From the NCBI RefSeq assembly GCF_037176765.1, contig NC_090024.1, positions 55,410,361 through 55,474,360 of the forward strand: a stretch of DNA of 64,000 nt. Direction: 5' to 3'. The position numbers were made by a program, and so were the translations under genes. This stretch comes from Anolis sagrei. Taxonomy: Eukaryota > Chordata > Lepidosauria > Squamata > Anolidae. The notes under the pieces are model-generated. The model saw only the letters and a program-made list of their open reading frames with translations, did not search any database and was not told where the DNA came from. Each line of letters begins with the position of its first letter. Within the stretch, counting starts at the first letter, position 1. Of this stretch, positions 47,201 through 54,418 are shown one piece after another.

Positions 47201-48387
47201 AGATCTTCTGGGGAAGCCCCAATCTCGGTCTGGGGAAGCCCCAATCTCGGTCCCACCTCCTTTGCAAGTGCTGTTGGTAGAGACAAGAGACAGGGCCTTC
47301 TCAGTGGTGGCTCCTGGAGAACTCCCTCCCCAGTAATATTCGATCAGCTCCTTCCCTCCTAACCTTCAGAAAGAAAGTAAAAACATGGCTATGAGTCCAA
47401 GCTTTTGGGGAATAACTGCAGGGCAATAAATGAATGTAGAATCTATATAATGACAAGTGGAATGGCTCTGTATTGTGACCTTAGATTGTGTGATTTTAAT
47501 AATTGATGTAATTGTTTTAGATGTTTTTAATTCTTTGGTTTTAAACATAAATGTTTATCAACTGTATGTTATTTTTAAGACATTGAATTGTTGCTGAAGT
47601 GTGAGAGTACAAATGTGGTAAACAAACAAACCTTCTCTAGGCCAGGAAAGCATAACAGATAAAAAGCTCATACATGGCTTTTTCATATTTAAAACATTTC
47701 TGAAGTTGGGCTCCCTCAAGAGAGGGCTACCATTCCTGAGGAAGAACCATATTTAATAATATGTAATAAAATAATAAATATTCAATAAAGTGTTACACAG
47801 AGACACCAATGAACAGAGAATTTCAGACCTTTGCTTAAAAAGAATACCATACTGTCCCTCCCTCCAAATACCCCATCCCTTGGTTCCACCCCAGTGTCCA
47901 CTTGGGTGCAGGACACACCTGGCAAAAGACCCCCCTCCCTTAAAAATGTGAAGTAAAATAGCATTATTTAATAAATTTAATTCAAGCCTGAAAGAAAAAA
48001 GAGCAGCATCATGTGTTCCAAAAACACTGGGATCAAAGTAAGGACATATTATTTTGCATATATGGGTGGATGCACAAAGGATTACATTGATTAAAATTCT
48101 TGTGTTAGGCATTTTTTTAAAAAAATATTTTTACAGTCAGAATAATCACATGCTTGTTTTCAAGTCTACGTTATCCTGTCTATTTTCAACAGAATGTTCT
48201 ATAGCTTTTGCTAATGCTTCATACTTTTCCCCTTCACAGCTATAAACTCTTAAGATATTCCCGAGAACGCCAATATATTGATGGGTTGAACAATCTGGTA
48301 TATACGCCAACTATTCTTGTCATGAGATTGTATACAAATATAACTGTAAACCTTGTACCAGAACTAGCTCCTGTTGAAGATTATTGA
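26147..48387 (+). CDS. B4GALT6: Beta-1,4-galactosyltransferase 6 (lactosylceramide synthase), nine coding exons
   Basis: CDS join 26147-26261, 33210-33326, 33881-33994, 35253-35377, 36996-37112, 37247-37434, 38915-39037, 45966-46067, 48240-48387 totals 1149 nt, 382 residues plus stop, the same length as human B4GALT6. All introns are GT-AG and the phases join cleanly. It is a type II Golgi membrane protein: short cytosolic tail, one membrane helix (about residues 15-34, IFAFLFFFSFSSSCLYFIYV), stem, and a catalytic domain with PFRNRHEHLP (about 163-172), FNRAM (202-206), the metal-binding DVD (228-230), WGWGGEDDD (288-296) and PHHHRGEVQF (322-331). It transfers galactose from UDP-Gal to glucosylceramide, making lactosylceramide. 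Several NxS/T sites are present. The N-terminus (RVSNRS) and the TTR neighbour favour B4GALT6 over B4GALT5. The start ATG has purine at -3. No defects were seen. Confidence 0.97.
26380..26540. mobile_element. Remnant of the GGGCCCTTCC MITE family in intron 1
   Basis: It contains 'ctttccacacagccacattgaactgg', 'gtagactcaggtaacccag' and 'ctgccttgatgttctg', the typical words of the family better preserved at 31848, 34049 and 38702. Ends are unclear. Confidence 0.55.
26540..27085 (-). mobile_element. L2 LINE 3' end (minus) in B4GALT6 intron 1
   Basis: A minus-strand frame (27023-26766) reads MLVLTYKALYHSGPAYLSER, then SLWNSLPNKVRSASSLLSFR, the L2 RT C-terminus. The reversed 3' tail (cagtatttctgcccctctttctcaac) is at 26569-26600. 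Worn, antisense to the gene. Confidence 0.75.
27331..27467. mobile_element. GGGCCCTTCC-type MITE with 3-bp TSD (tca)
   Basis: Ends GGGCCCTTTCACACAGCC...CTGTGTGGAAGGGGCC, flanked by TCA on both sides (27328-27330 and 27468-27470). A second, adjacent relative runs 27480-27620, and another partial copy lies at 27150-27215, so this part of intron 1 is a cluster. Confidence 0.72.
27480..27620. mobile_element. GGGCCCTTCC-type MITE, second copy of the cluster
   Basis: It starts gagcccttctacatagtccc and ends ctgtgtggaggaccc. The interior 'gtgtggactcagataacc' and 'ctgccttgatattctggg' matches the family. Its target duplication is not clean (tga against tca). Confidence 0.65.
27620..28540. other. Intron 1, mixed old repeats
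   Basis: 27650-27790 has a worn 'ctaccatggctccattctgtggg' MITE block. 27985-28110 has a short reversed L2 tail with an (ATT)n run. The remainder is unrecognised. Confidence 0.45.
28545..29215 (+). mobile_element. L2 LINE 3' fragment (plus) in intron 1
   Basis: Worn coding from about 28570 (RLLQHALYEVAFEDYSE-like) through 'gctccactggctgccagtctgctgccgagcacaattcaaag', ending in an A/T-rich tail near 29215. It is the same stretch as the C-terminus of the intact L2 at about 44650-45110, with stops and indels. Confidence 0.75.
30455..30655. mobile_element. MITE with 'gctgtatccacattacaaaattatagc' ends
   Basis: The left end 'ctgtatccacattacaaaattatag' and the right end 'ctataattctgcaatgtgagtgg' are near-inverted. 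The interior has 'taactgtcatggctcaatgct' and 'gagcattctggtgcc', both of which recur at 62590-63056. Confidence 0.6.
31848..31985. mobile_element. GGGCCCTTCC-type MITE with 3-bp TSD (tta)
   Basis: Ends GGCCCCTTCCACACAGC...GCTGTGTGGAAGGGTCC, flanked by TTA (31845-31847 and 31986-31988). A 3-bp TNA duplication with no coding capacity suggests a PIF/Harbinger-type origin (inference). Confidence 0.75.
33210..33326 (+). CDS. B4GALT6: B4GALT6 coding exon 2
   Basis: 117 nt, acceptor ctctcaacag, donor ACAG|gtaaga. Encodes the stem segment ANTYLFMVQARG to TTVNGT, including ENVKTIGHMIRLYTNKN. A BovB fragment begins about 26 bases into the following intron. Confidence 0.96.
33352..33568 (+). mobile_element. 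RTE-BovB 3' fragment 26 bp after exon 2
   Basis: 'aaaacaggaaagcttagagaagacaatgatgctgggg' through GKxKRGxxRARWMDG-type coding to 'catgaggcaaagaagcaactgaatgaataaacaacaac'. It is the same 3' segment as 5485-5689 and 51395-51608, and is 5'-truncated. Confidence 0.82.
33590..33715. mobile_element. Short MITE in intron 2 ('gatgttggactgcaaatctcag' family)
   Basis: The core and right end (gggacttatggttcaacaatattttgag) match 5838-5975. Not classified. Confidence 0.5.
33881..33994 (+). CDS. B4GALT6: B4GALT6 coding exon 3
   Basis: 114 nt, acceptor ttctattaag, donor ATGA|gtaagt. Encodes DYPEANNTSDSL, then YLPENFTYSPFLPCPEKLPYM, with the conserved cysteine near residue 107 and two N-glycosylation motifs. 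Confidence 0.96.
34049..34202. mobile_element. GGGCCCTTCC-type MITE with 3-bp TSD (aat) in intron 3
   Basis: Ends GGCCCCTTCCACACAGC...GCTGTGTGGAAGGGCCC, flanked by AAT (34046-34048 and 34203-34205). It is the best-preserved copy in the window and starts 55 bases after the exon 3 donor. Confidence 0.78.
35253..35377 (+). CDS. B4GALT6: B4GALT6 coding exon 4
   Basis: 125 nt, acceptor ttcctacctag, donor GAAG|gtgaag. Encodes RGLIDANMSEISLDEIQQ, then DLDIEPGGHWKPKDCEPRWK, the entry to the catalytic domain. Confidence 0.96.
36221..36250. repeat. (GT)n microsatellite
   Basis: About fourteen GT units with one interruption. Confidence 0.9.
36416..36545 (-). mobile_element. CR1 3' end (minus)
   Basis: 'aatcatagagttggaaaagaccatacgggttatctagtccaacctcctgcc' is the standard reversed CR1 terminus, continuing to 'ttctttttaaaagcttcc'. 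It is the same sequence family as 58571-58655, 61258-62060 and (reversed) 62757-62992. Confidence 0.85.
36996..37112 (+). CDS. B4GALT6: B4GALT6 coding exon 5
   Basis: 117 nt, acceptor atttttaaag, donor GCAG|gtaaga. Encodes VAILIPFRNRHEHLPIFF to FAFYVVEQ, the first UDP-Gal binding strand and loop of the glycosyltransferase-7 fold. Confidence 0.97.
37247..37434 (+). CDS. B4GALT6: B4GALT6 coding exon 6
   Basis: 188 nt, acceptor tttcggtaag (AAG rather than CAG), donor ACAT|gtaagt. Encodes TGGQPFNRAMLFN to DKYMY, with the metal-binding HDVDHLPE motif and the NYYGCGEMPRHFA block. Confidence 0.97.
37764..38212. mobile_element. hAT-like element with poly-G/poly-C arms in intron 6, perfect 8-bp TSD
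   Basis: Ends CAGGGCCGTAGCTAG...TCGCTACAGGCCTG, bracketed by identical CTTCTTAC 8-mers (37756-37763 and 38213-38220). 449 bp with G runs near 37810 and 38170 and a C run near 38190. The ends match the elements at 15409 and 63691, but the interior is different and GC-rich. No transposase is visible. Confidence 0.83.
38702..38850. mobile_element. GGGCCCTTCC-type MITE just upstream of exon 7
   Basis: Ends GGGCCCTTCCATACAGCC...GCTGTGTGGAAGGACCC. The interior is standard for the family. It ends 64 bases before the exon 7 acceptor. The flanking triplets (tca, tgg) do not match. Confidence 0.72.
38915..39037 (+). CDS. B4GALT6: B4GALT6 coding exon 7
   Basis: 123 nt, acceptor taattttcag, donor ACAG|gtgagt. 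Encodes LPYNEFFGGVSGLTSEQF, then WGWGGEDDDLWN, the acceptor-binding and catalytic segment of the family. The next intron carries the intact L2. Confidence 0.97.
39601..39857 (+). repeat. Two tandem 120-bp repeats at the L2 5' end
   Basis: Units start 39601 and 39722; the first 15 bases of a third unit begin at 39842. The two units differ at only a few positions (for example actggtgag against actgtgag). They are probably part of the element's promoter region (inference). Confidence 0.88.
39960..40930 (+). promoter_or_regulatory. GC- and CpG-rich L2 5' UTR (promoter-like)
   Basis: A CpG-island-like block inside an otherwise A/T-rich intron. It includes repeated 'ggcggcg(t/c)cg(t/c)g(t/g)cgccattttggg' words at 40213 and 40455. 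Open frames on both strands here (for example 40119-40877 plus and 40695-40021 minus) resemble no known ORF1 and are attributed to GC content. An internal LINE promoter is expected in this position. Confidence 0.55.
41899..45111 (+). CDS. L2 LINE ORF2: endonuclease and reverse transcriptase, intact
   Basis: 1070 codons without interruption; the true start may be a later ATG such as the one opening MEEGEASVNRG. An AP-endonuclease domain spans about residues 130-350, with LLNARSVNGK (Asn), CITETWLDE (Glu), LLVLGDFNVHAE (Asp/Asn), HTLDLVF and WTDHFLVSF (Asp/His). The reverse transcriptase spans about 530-850: NYRPVSNLPFLGKVMERVV, SGFRPGHGTETAL, LLVLLDLSAAFDTVDH, GVPQGSILSPMLFNIY and the catalytic LYADDVQL. 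The C-terminal region has RLDYCNALYVGLP, HWLPISYRAQFKVLVLTFKAL and LWNALPTELR, diagnostic of the L2 clade. It nicks the target and primes reverse transcription of its own RNA. All catalytic residues I can identify are present. No ORF1 was recognised upstream. Confidence 0.93.
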   Translation: MLPSAPWQLLTWLLIVYVGKEKWNSARDLEYSLTGLKNTWKDKLWQNAIITCYVSHNDPWFINISTKSVMEEGEASVNRGAPIEVVVGKGRYGKRRPLIRPRERGTTLVIPNRSPDTVSRCNQDGGPSGLKVVLLNARSVNGKTTVIQDLILDERADLACITETWLDEAGGVNLTQLCPPGFSVQHQPRSGGRGGGVAVVYRDSIPLTRTPIPQSTNFECVHLGVGDRDRLGILLVYRPPRCTTVSLPELAGVVSDLALESQRLLVLGDFNVHAEAALTGAAQDFMSTMATMGLSQQVSGPTHSAGHTLDLVFCQGWEEGGGVEELSISPLPWTDHFLVSFRLTAPPNLRRGGGPIKLVRPRRLMDPEGFLTALGDFPATAVGDPVDTLVALWNGEMTRAIDTIAPERPLSSSRSKPAPWFTEELAVLKRKKRELESVWRSDPSESNRTRFVAFLRSYAAAIRAAKKTFFAATIASAKNRPAELFRVVRGLLKPTTQDGCPDDSAARCEAFARFFADKVALIRSGLDAALTAVSEDVTRASACPILMDSFQLVQTEDVDKVLGGMRTTTCILDPCPSWLLKEARGGLAEWVKVVVNASLREGIFPASLKQAVIKPLLKKPSLDPTQLVNYRPVSNLPFLGKVMERVVASQLQAFLVDTDYLDPAQSGFRPGHGTETALVALVDDLRRELDRGSVSLLVLLDLSAAFDTVDHGILLGRLAGMGLGGTALQWLRSFLEGRSQKVSLGDSCSTPQPLSCGVPQGSILSPMLFNIYMKPLGEIIRSFGVRCHLYADDVQLCHSFPPATKEAVEVLNRCLAAVTVWMGANKLKLNPDKTEVLLVSCKAEQGIGLQPVLDGVALPLKTQVRSLGVILDSSLSLEPQVSAVTRGAFAQLRLVRQLRPYLGKSDLATVVHALVTSRLDYCNALYVGLPLKTARKLQLVQRAAAMVLTGAGRREHTTPLLYQLHWLPISYRAQFKVLVLTFKALNGSGPTYLSERISAYQPTRTLRSSGEALLSIPPASQVRLVGTRDRAFSVVAPRLWNALPTELRSATSLMAFRKKLKTWMFEQVFN
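45389..45965. other. B4GALT6 intron 7, 3' end
   Basis: A/T-rich host intron sequence between the L2 tail and exon 8. No feature recognised. Confidence 0.6.
45966..46067 (+). CDS. B4GALT6: B4GALT6 coding exon 8
   Basis: 102 nt, acceptor tggtcatag, donor GACG|gtaaga. Encodes VHYGGYNVTRPEGELGKYKS then PHHHRGEVQFLG. The exon lies between two same-strand L2 insertions. Confidence 0.96.
46112..47635 (+). mobile_element. 5'-truncated older L2 in intron 8, sense strand, split by a hAT MITE
   Basis: It begins in the RT domain (VSILSPMLFNFYMKPLGEI-like, 46118-46170) and runs through VNKLKLNPSKTEVLLVSCK (46649), VRSLGVLLD and the C-terminal KVLALVYKALNGS to an A/T-rich 3' end near 47635. It matches the intact L2 from about 44187 onward but has several stops and indels. 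A hAT MITE (46295-46639) interrupts it. Confidence 0.85.
46295..46639. mobile_element. hAT MITE (345 bp) nested in the L2, perfect 8-bp TSD
   Basis: Ends CAGGGGTCCTCAAACTA...TGTGGACCCCTG, flanked by identical GTCTAAAT (46287-46294 and 46640-46647). The interior has 'ggcccggggg' and 'tggcccgccaacagtttgagg' words. The TA at the centre of the TSD fits the Buster-type hAT target preference. Confidence 0.88.
47640..48239. other. B4GALT6 intron 8, 3' part
   Basis: Host intron sequence; no repeat or gene recognised. Confidence 0.55.
48240..48387 (+). CDS. B4GALT6: B4GALT6 coding exon 9 and stop
   Basis: 148 nt to the TGA, acceptor ccttcacag. Encodes RYKLLRYSRERQYIDGLNNL to ELAPVEDY, matching the family C-terminus. 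Confidence 0.96.
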
Positions 48388-48663
48388 TGAGGCTGCAGAA
48401 TGGACATCTGGATGAAAAAAGTATATTACTGAGAAATATGAAGTTAAAGTTTGAAGTGTCATTTCTGATATCTCTAATAACTTTTAAAAAGTGAAATGAT
48501 TTTCTGACCATATGCCATTTGATTCAAAGAAATCCTAGTGAATGCTTCTTGAATTGTTTACATCATGAAACAAAAAATGTTCAAACCTCATTTTATCATG
48601 TTTCCTCAACTGAAACCATGAAGCTTAGTAATAGAAAACAAATCTCTAGTTTATTTAGAAGCC

Positions 48664-48669
48664 AATAAA
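48664..48669 (+). terminator. B4GALT6: Candidate proximal poly(A) signal of B4GALT6
   Basis: AATAAA 277 bases after the stop codon, in 'gccaataaaaacattatc'. Confidence 0.35.
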
Positions 48670-49617
48670 AACATTATCTCCTAAAGAATATGCATTCAAT
48701 GAACTGCAAGAAAGCTGAAGGGTTTTATATTTTATGTAAATATATTGATTATAAATCCATGTGCTTCTGAAAACTATAGCAGTCATGGCTTCTGCATGTG
48801 CTTCATAGTAGTTCTGTTCATTTTCTCCAGGATTTTGTCATGATGCATAAGCAGTGGATTCTAGACAGAGATGTTTGGTGAATAATGAAGGACCAATTTA
48901 TAAGTGTTAATTGGCTATGATTGTAAATTGTTAAGCTAGTTTTGAGCTTTGGGCTTCCCACATAGATATATTACCTTCTGTATATATGATTTCACCGCCA
49001 ACATTTCTTGGAGTGATATTTTCATTTTTATTCTATTTATTACCATGAGCAATGCCATGATTCTCTTATTATTCTTGAAATAATATTGTTTATGCATATT
49101 GCATGTATATTACAGGATCCAATCCATAAAGGATGTTGCATTTCATTATGGTATTTACAATGTACTGGTAGTCTTGGTGTCGGATTTATATCTAAGCATA
49201 CTGTTAATTATGTGTCTAGATTGCATTTCATAGAGTTTTTAAAAAGCCATATAAGTCGTTTCAAAATCAAAAGATCAAACAGCAAAAGTTTCTTAATGAG
49301 AAGATTAATGAGCAGTAAAGAGAACAGATGGTAGTAAAAAGATACTTTATATGAACAGAAAATTCAGAATACAGTAGAGTCTTGCTTATCCAAAATAAAC
49401 GGGCTGGCAGAACATTGGATAAGCAAAAATGTTGGATAATAAGCAGGGATTAAAGAAAAGACTATTAAATGTTAAATTAGGGTAAAGGTTTCCCCTTACA
49501 TTAAGTCTAGTTGTGACCAACTCCATTTCTAGGCCAAAGAGCCAGCGTTGTCTGTTGACACCTTCAAGGTCATATTGCCACCATTACCTTCCCGCTGAAG
49601 CGGTACCTATTGATCTA

Positions 49618-49795
49618 CAGTATATTCTGGCATATAAGACTACTTTTTAAGCCAAGAAAATCTTCTCAAAAGTCAGGGGTCGTCTTATATGCGGGTGTAG
49701 TCTTATGCATGGGAGTCATCTTAACTCTATATTTTAACTGGAAAAGTTGGGGGTCGTCTTATATGCCCAGTCGTCTTATATGCCGGAATATACGG
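49618..49795. mobile_element. 178-bp palindromic MITE inside the SINE, TA duplication
   Basis: Inverted ends CAGTATATTCTGGCATATAAGAC and the complement of GTCTTATATGCCGGAATATACGG are flanked by TA (49616-49617 and 49796-49797). The word 'gtcttatatg' occurs three times. Removing it restores the SINE sequence 'gatctac/ttacatttgcatg'. Confidence 0.82.
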
Positions 49796-49944
49796 TACTT
49801 ACATTTGCATGTTTTCAAACTGCTAGGTTGGCAGAAGCTGGGCCTAACAGCAGGAGCTCACCCCACAGCCCAGATTTGAACCGGCAACCTTTTGGTCAGC
49901 AAGTTCAGCAGCTCAGCAGTTTAACCCACTGTGTCACCAGGGGG

Positions 49945-51608
49945 TAGATTTCTGGCAAAAATTGGCATGATAAGAAAAAAACGATGGCAGGGATCTAACA
50001 GAAGCTGAAGAGATCAAGAGAAGGTGGTGAGACTATGCAGAAGATCTGTATAGGAAGGATAATAATATCGAGGATAGTTTTGACAATGTGGTGAGTGAAT
50101 TAAAACCAGACATCCTGAGGAGTGAGGTTGAATGGGCCTTAAGAAGCATTGCTAACAACAAGGCAGCAGGAGATGATGGGATCCCAGCTGAACTGTTTAA
50201 AATCTTGAAAGAGGATGCTGTCAAGGTGATTCATGCCATATGCCAGCAAATATGGAAAATACTAGAATGGCCTTCATTCTGGAAAAAATCAACTTATATC
50301 CCCATACTAAAAAAGGGAAATGCTAAAGACTGCTCAAGTGGCCCTTATTTCTCAAGCCAGTAATGTAATGCTCAAGATCCTGCAAGGAAGACTCCAGCAA
50401 TACATGGAGCGAGAGTTGCCAGATGTTCAAGCTGGGTTTAGAAAAGGGAGAGGAACAAGAGACCAAATTGCCAATATTTGCTGAATAATGGAGGAAGGCA
50501 GGGAGTTTCAGAAAACCATCTATTTCTGCTTCATTGAGTATTCTAAAGCCTTTGACTGTGTGGATCATAATAAATTGTGGCAAGTTTTTGGTGGTATGGG
50601 TATACCAAGTCACCTTGTCTCTCTCCTGAGGAATCTGTATAAGGACCAAGTAGCAACAGTAAGAGCAGACCATGGGACAACAGACTGGTTCAAGATTGGG
50701 AAAGGCATATGGCAGGGTTGTATACTCTCACCCAACCTATTCAACTTGTATGCAAAACACATCATGCGATGTGCGGGGCTTGACGAATGCAAGGCTGGGG
50801 TTAAAATTGCTGGAAGAAACATTAACAACCTTAGATATGCAGATGATACCACTTTGATGGCCGAAAGCGAGGAGGAGCAGAGGAGCCTTCTAATCAGGGT
50901 GAAAGAAGAAAGTGCAAAAGCTGGGTTGCAGCTAAACATAAAAAAACCAAGATTATGGCAACAAGAATGATTGACAACTGGGAAATAGAGGGAGAAAACG
51001 TGAAGGCAGTGACAGACTTTGTATTTCTAGGTGCAAAGATTACTGCAGACGCAGACTGCAGCCAGGAAATCAAGAGACGCTTCTTGGGAGGAGAGCAGTG
51101 TCAAATCTTGATAAAATAGTGAAGAGTAGAGACATCACACTGTCAATGAAGATCTGCATAGTTAAAGCAATGGTATTCCCCATAGTCACCTATGGAAGTG
51201 AGAGCTGGATGATAGGGAAGGTGGAGCAAAGGAACATAGATGCTTTTGAACTGTGGTGTTGGAGGCAAGTTCTGAGAGTGCCTTGGACTGTCAGAAGATC
51301 CAATCAGTCCATATTCAGAAAATAAAGCCCGACTGCTCATTGGAGGGAAGGATACTTGAGGCAAAGATGAAGTACTTTGGCCACATCATGAGAAGAAAGG
51401 AAAGCTTAGAGAAGACAATGATGCTGGGGAAAATGGAAGGAAAAAGGAAGAGGGGCCAACCAAGGGCAAGATGGATGGATGGCAGCCTTGAAGTGACTGG
51501 ACTGACCTTGAAGGAGCTGGGGGTGGTGACGGCCGACGTGGGCTGGTCGTGGGCTGGTCTATGAGGTCACGAATAGTCGGAAACGACTGAACGAATTAAC
51601 AACAAAGC
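49945..51608 (+). mobile_element. RTE-BovB LINE, 5'-truncated, ~1.66 kb
   Basis: It encodes the BovB RT in pieces: ELKPDILRSEVEWALRSIAN and AAGDDGIPAELF (50100-50200), YFCFIEYSKAFDCVDHNKLW (50520-50580), GCILSPNLFNLYA, LRYADDTTLMAESEEE (50830-50875), SRDITLSMKICIVKAMVFPI, and DAFELWCWRQVLRVPW to the standard 3' end. It is broken by several frameshifts or stops. TSD CACCAGGGGG lies at 49935-49944 and 51609-51618, inside the SINE head. BovB is known to have moved horizontally among squamates, ruminants and others. Confidence 0.9.
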
Positions 51609-51859
51609 CACCAGGGGGCCTTCAATTACATGATGATTTTACAAATTAAGCACCAAAACATAATGTTTTACAAGAAATCAACCGAAAAAGCAGTTCAGTA
51701 CATGGTAACGTTATGTAGTAATTACTGTATTTACTAATTTAGCACCAATACATCAAAATGTATTGAAACAGCTGCAGATCCAGGCGGGAGGCAGACTGCA
51801 TTGGATAACACAGAATGGTGGATGAATGAAGGTTGGATAGACGAGACTCTACTGTACTT

Positions 51860-54410
51860 GCATTTGACATAACATTATTTTTATTAACTGGAATCCACCA
51901 AATTATGAATGTCTCAAAAATGTAATTAGTCCTAAATGTTCCTACTCATTTTGAAAGAAATTATCTTTTACTTTCTGCCACAAACTACATCTGAACACAT
52001 TGTGAAGATTCTTCCTCTTTCATGGGTTGTTTCCTTGTGTTCAATACTTAAGTTTGTGTACATTCACCAGTTTATATAGAATGAATGAAGATTGCCACAA
52101 AGCATCATTTTATTGCGCATTGTTCTTTAATATTATTGTATACTTGTTCAGGTAATTCTATGTGAATGCCATATCCTGTTGTTCAAGTTGAAACACAGGC
52201 ATTTCAGTACTGAATGTGATTATTTTGCTAATTTGCCTAGATGCAGCAACCCAAATACCAAAGAGTTTCTTCTTTTCCCTTAAACATTAACAGGAAAAAC
52301 AAACAGATACAAATAAAAACACTATAACTTGGATTAGCACCTCAGCAATGCATTAACACTTTGGGGGCGGTTTATTTTTGTTTCTTCTTTAGAGTGCTGG
52401 CATAACATGTAATTGCAAGTAGCTTATTATTAGAACTCAAAAGGGATATATATAATTCAAAATATTTGGCCAAATTATACTGGTATTTGATTGGGAAAGA
52501 TTTGGCACCTTATAAAATTAAAGATCATAAGTTCTGCACCCACCAACTTGTAGTTTTAAGAGGTTATGACAAATCAGGCTGCCAAAATTTATTTAAATTG
52601 GAGTTTAGATTTTCACATGATTTCTTCTTCCCCTTTCCATAAATGTTGTCAACTTATTGCTTATTTTTATATAATTGTGTGCATGTGTGTGTAATATGCC
52701 TATAGGCATAAAATTACATTTAACCCCTCCCCCCCAAAACAAACAAACAAACAACCCTTCAAATATGAGGTGCAGTCTTTTCGGCTTGAGCACACTAGAT
52801 CTTAATATGCCACGTGCCTTCAAAGTAGCTTATGAGTGGAACTAGGGCCATTCATTCTTTAACCATGACCTCTTATTCCAAAACCATTGGCAAGCTAAAG
52901 GCTAAAATGGGACACCTTTGGTGAATCTATAGTAACTTGTTAAGATCCCTAGTTCTCTAATTTAGTAACATATGTAGCTTGTAATTTACATGCAAACGAT
53001 GTGAATTGTTTTTTAAAAAAACTTGCTGCACATCAGAGGAAGTGTACTTAACATTATTTTAGTTTTTCAGGTGTGAGGTGAAATGTTCATTAAGTGCACT
53101 GAAATAAATTCTGAGAATTGTATAGAATCATGCTGTGACCTATCATTTGGCTCATTAAAATGTTTGTACTTTTAAAATGTGTTGTCTTTTGAAATACAGT
53201 GTCCTAAAGCCTATTGTGAAGTGTTGTTTTTAAGAATAAAATTATTTGTTTTCAAGTGGTTTTGATAAAATACAAACACTTAAGTTCCGTATTCACCTTA
53301 TGGTCCCACAAAATGTTTGCGGCATGAGCTTTTATGGCATGCACCTGGCTTTATCAAACCTCAGGGGCTCTGTTGCTTCTGCTGCAGTGGATTTGGATAG
53401 TGGTGCCATTGAATTATTATTTATATCCTACTTTTTCTCTTCATAACGGATACTTAAAGTGGCTACAAAGGAGACTCAATGTGTGATAAGAGGCATGTAG
53501 AGCAACACTGTTAATGAGATTCATAAACAGTACATTGCTTTAATTTTTTGAAAAGTAGGTTTAGGCAGAGTTTCCTGTTTCATTCTACAAATAGGTTTAA
53601 CTTTCAGATATTTTCTATTGTTTTAGATCTTTTGTCTAATAATAGAAACCTTCCCTATTCTTAATGATTCAAGACATATTCTAAACAGTAACTCATGTTT
53701 TGTGCAATATATACACAACTAGATGACTTTATAAATGCCTTTTGGTATTGTTAATCTGGATTTTTTGCAACTATTTATTACTGACTTTAAACAAGAGTTT
53801 TCAAGTTTTCACCCAGCTCACAAAAGGAGCATTGCACTTGTTGGGCTCTTTTTATCAGCACACTTCCATTAATTGGTGGAAATTTAAGATCCAAACTATC
53901 CAGAATATTGGTTTAGTGTAACACTCTTTCTGTCTTGTCATTTTGCTATTAACAAGGTTCAGGTAAAAATAATACATCTGAACATATCTTATGTAAGATT
54001 TTAAGGACATAATAGTTTCTTAAGTGCAGGTAGCACAAATTTTATTTTAAAAGATTCATATAAAATTATGTAGCTCTCAGCATATTGGACCACAAATCTC
54101 AGCAGTGCTAACCCAGCACAAGAAAGGTGAAGAATGCTGGAAATTGCAGTTCACCATCTTGAGGGTAATATCTCATCTTGCTATATAGTATAAACTGCAT
54201 AGTCTCTTCCTGTCCTCTTATATCTATCTTCAGCAAAGCCCACAATGATTTATTGTATGATTGGGGAACTGCTGGAGAGTAAGAAGGAAGGTGGTTATTG
54301 ATCTTCCATAGGTTCTTGGGAAACCATATCATGTTAATTGTTCACTATAGCAGCCATTGGGCATACTTCAGTATGTTTTGGGGTCTCTCTGGGTGGGTAT
54401 TGTCTACATC
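51860..54410. other. B4GALT6 3' flank / intergenic between convergent genes
   Basis: Apart from the candidate poly(A) signals I recognise nothing. It is A/T-rich and single-copy-looking. Confidence 0.45.
53235..53240 (+). terminator. B4GALT6: Candidate distal poly(A) signal of B4GALT6
   Basis: AATAAA in 'aagaataaaattatttg', followed by 'ttttcaagtggttttg'. Choice of this signal is a guess based on the sequence downstream. Confidence 0.35.
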
Positions 54411-54418
54411 CCTTAGGC

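Larger units (their letters stand above)
49480..51621 (-). mobile_element. Sauria-type SINE (minus), itself twice interrupted
   Basis: From the 3' side it reads 'gggtaaaggtttccccttacattaagtctag... ccagcgttgtctgttgacacc... cggtacctattgatctac', then after a MITE 'ttacatttgcatgttttcaaactgctaggttggc' and the reversed tRNA-like head with the B box complement (gatttgaacc) and 'ttaacccactgtgtcaccaggggg'. The last bases (gg/cc) resume after the BovB at 51619. It is the same family as the plus-strand copy at 59550-59861. Confidence 0.82.
49372..51854. mobile_element. Mariner-like MITE (CAGTAGAGTC ends), split by SINE and BovB
   Basis: It begins CAGTAGAGTCTTGCTTATCC and ends with the complement (gacgagactctactg). 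Each side is flanked by TA (49370-49371 and 51855-51856), as for the Tc1/mariner superfamily. Host-element sequence is 49372-49479 and about 51622-51854; the words 'attggataagc' and 'gttggataat' recur in it. Everything between is later insertions. Confidence 0.8.
48388..53260 (+). other. B4GALT6: Probable B4GALT6 3' UTR and flank
   Basis: After the TGA the sequence is A/T-rich with ATTTA words. An early AATAAA lies at 48664-48669. Others are at 53103-53108 and 53235-53240, the last followed by T/G-rich sequence. A long 3' UTR ending near 53260, expanded by the transposon nest at 49372-51854, is plausible but inferred. A short form ending near 48690 is the alternative. Confidence 0.4.

Noticed and set aside
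26147-48387. Assignment to B4GALT5
   Set aside because: The N-terminus (RVSNRS), GHMIRLYTNKN stem and C-terminal APVEDY agree with B4GALT6, and the neighbour is TTR.
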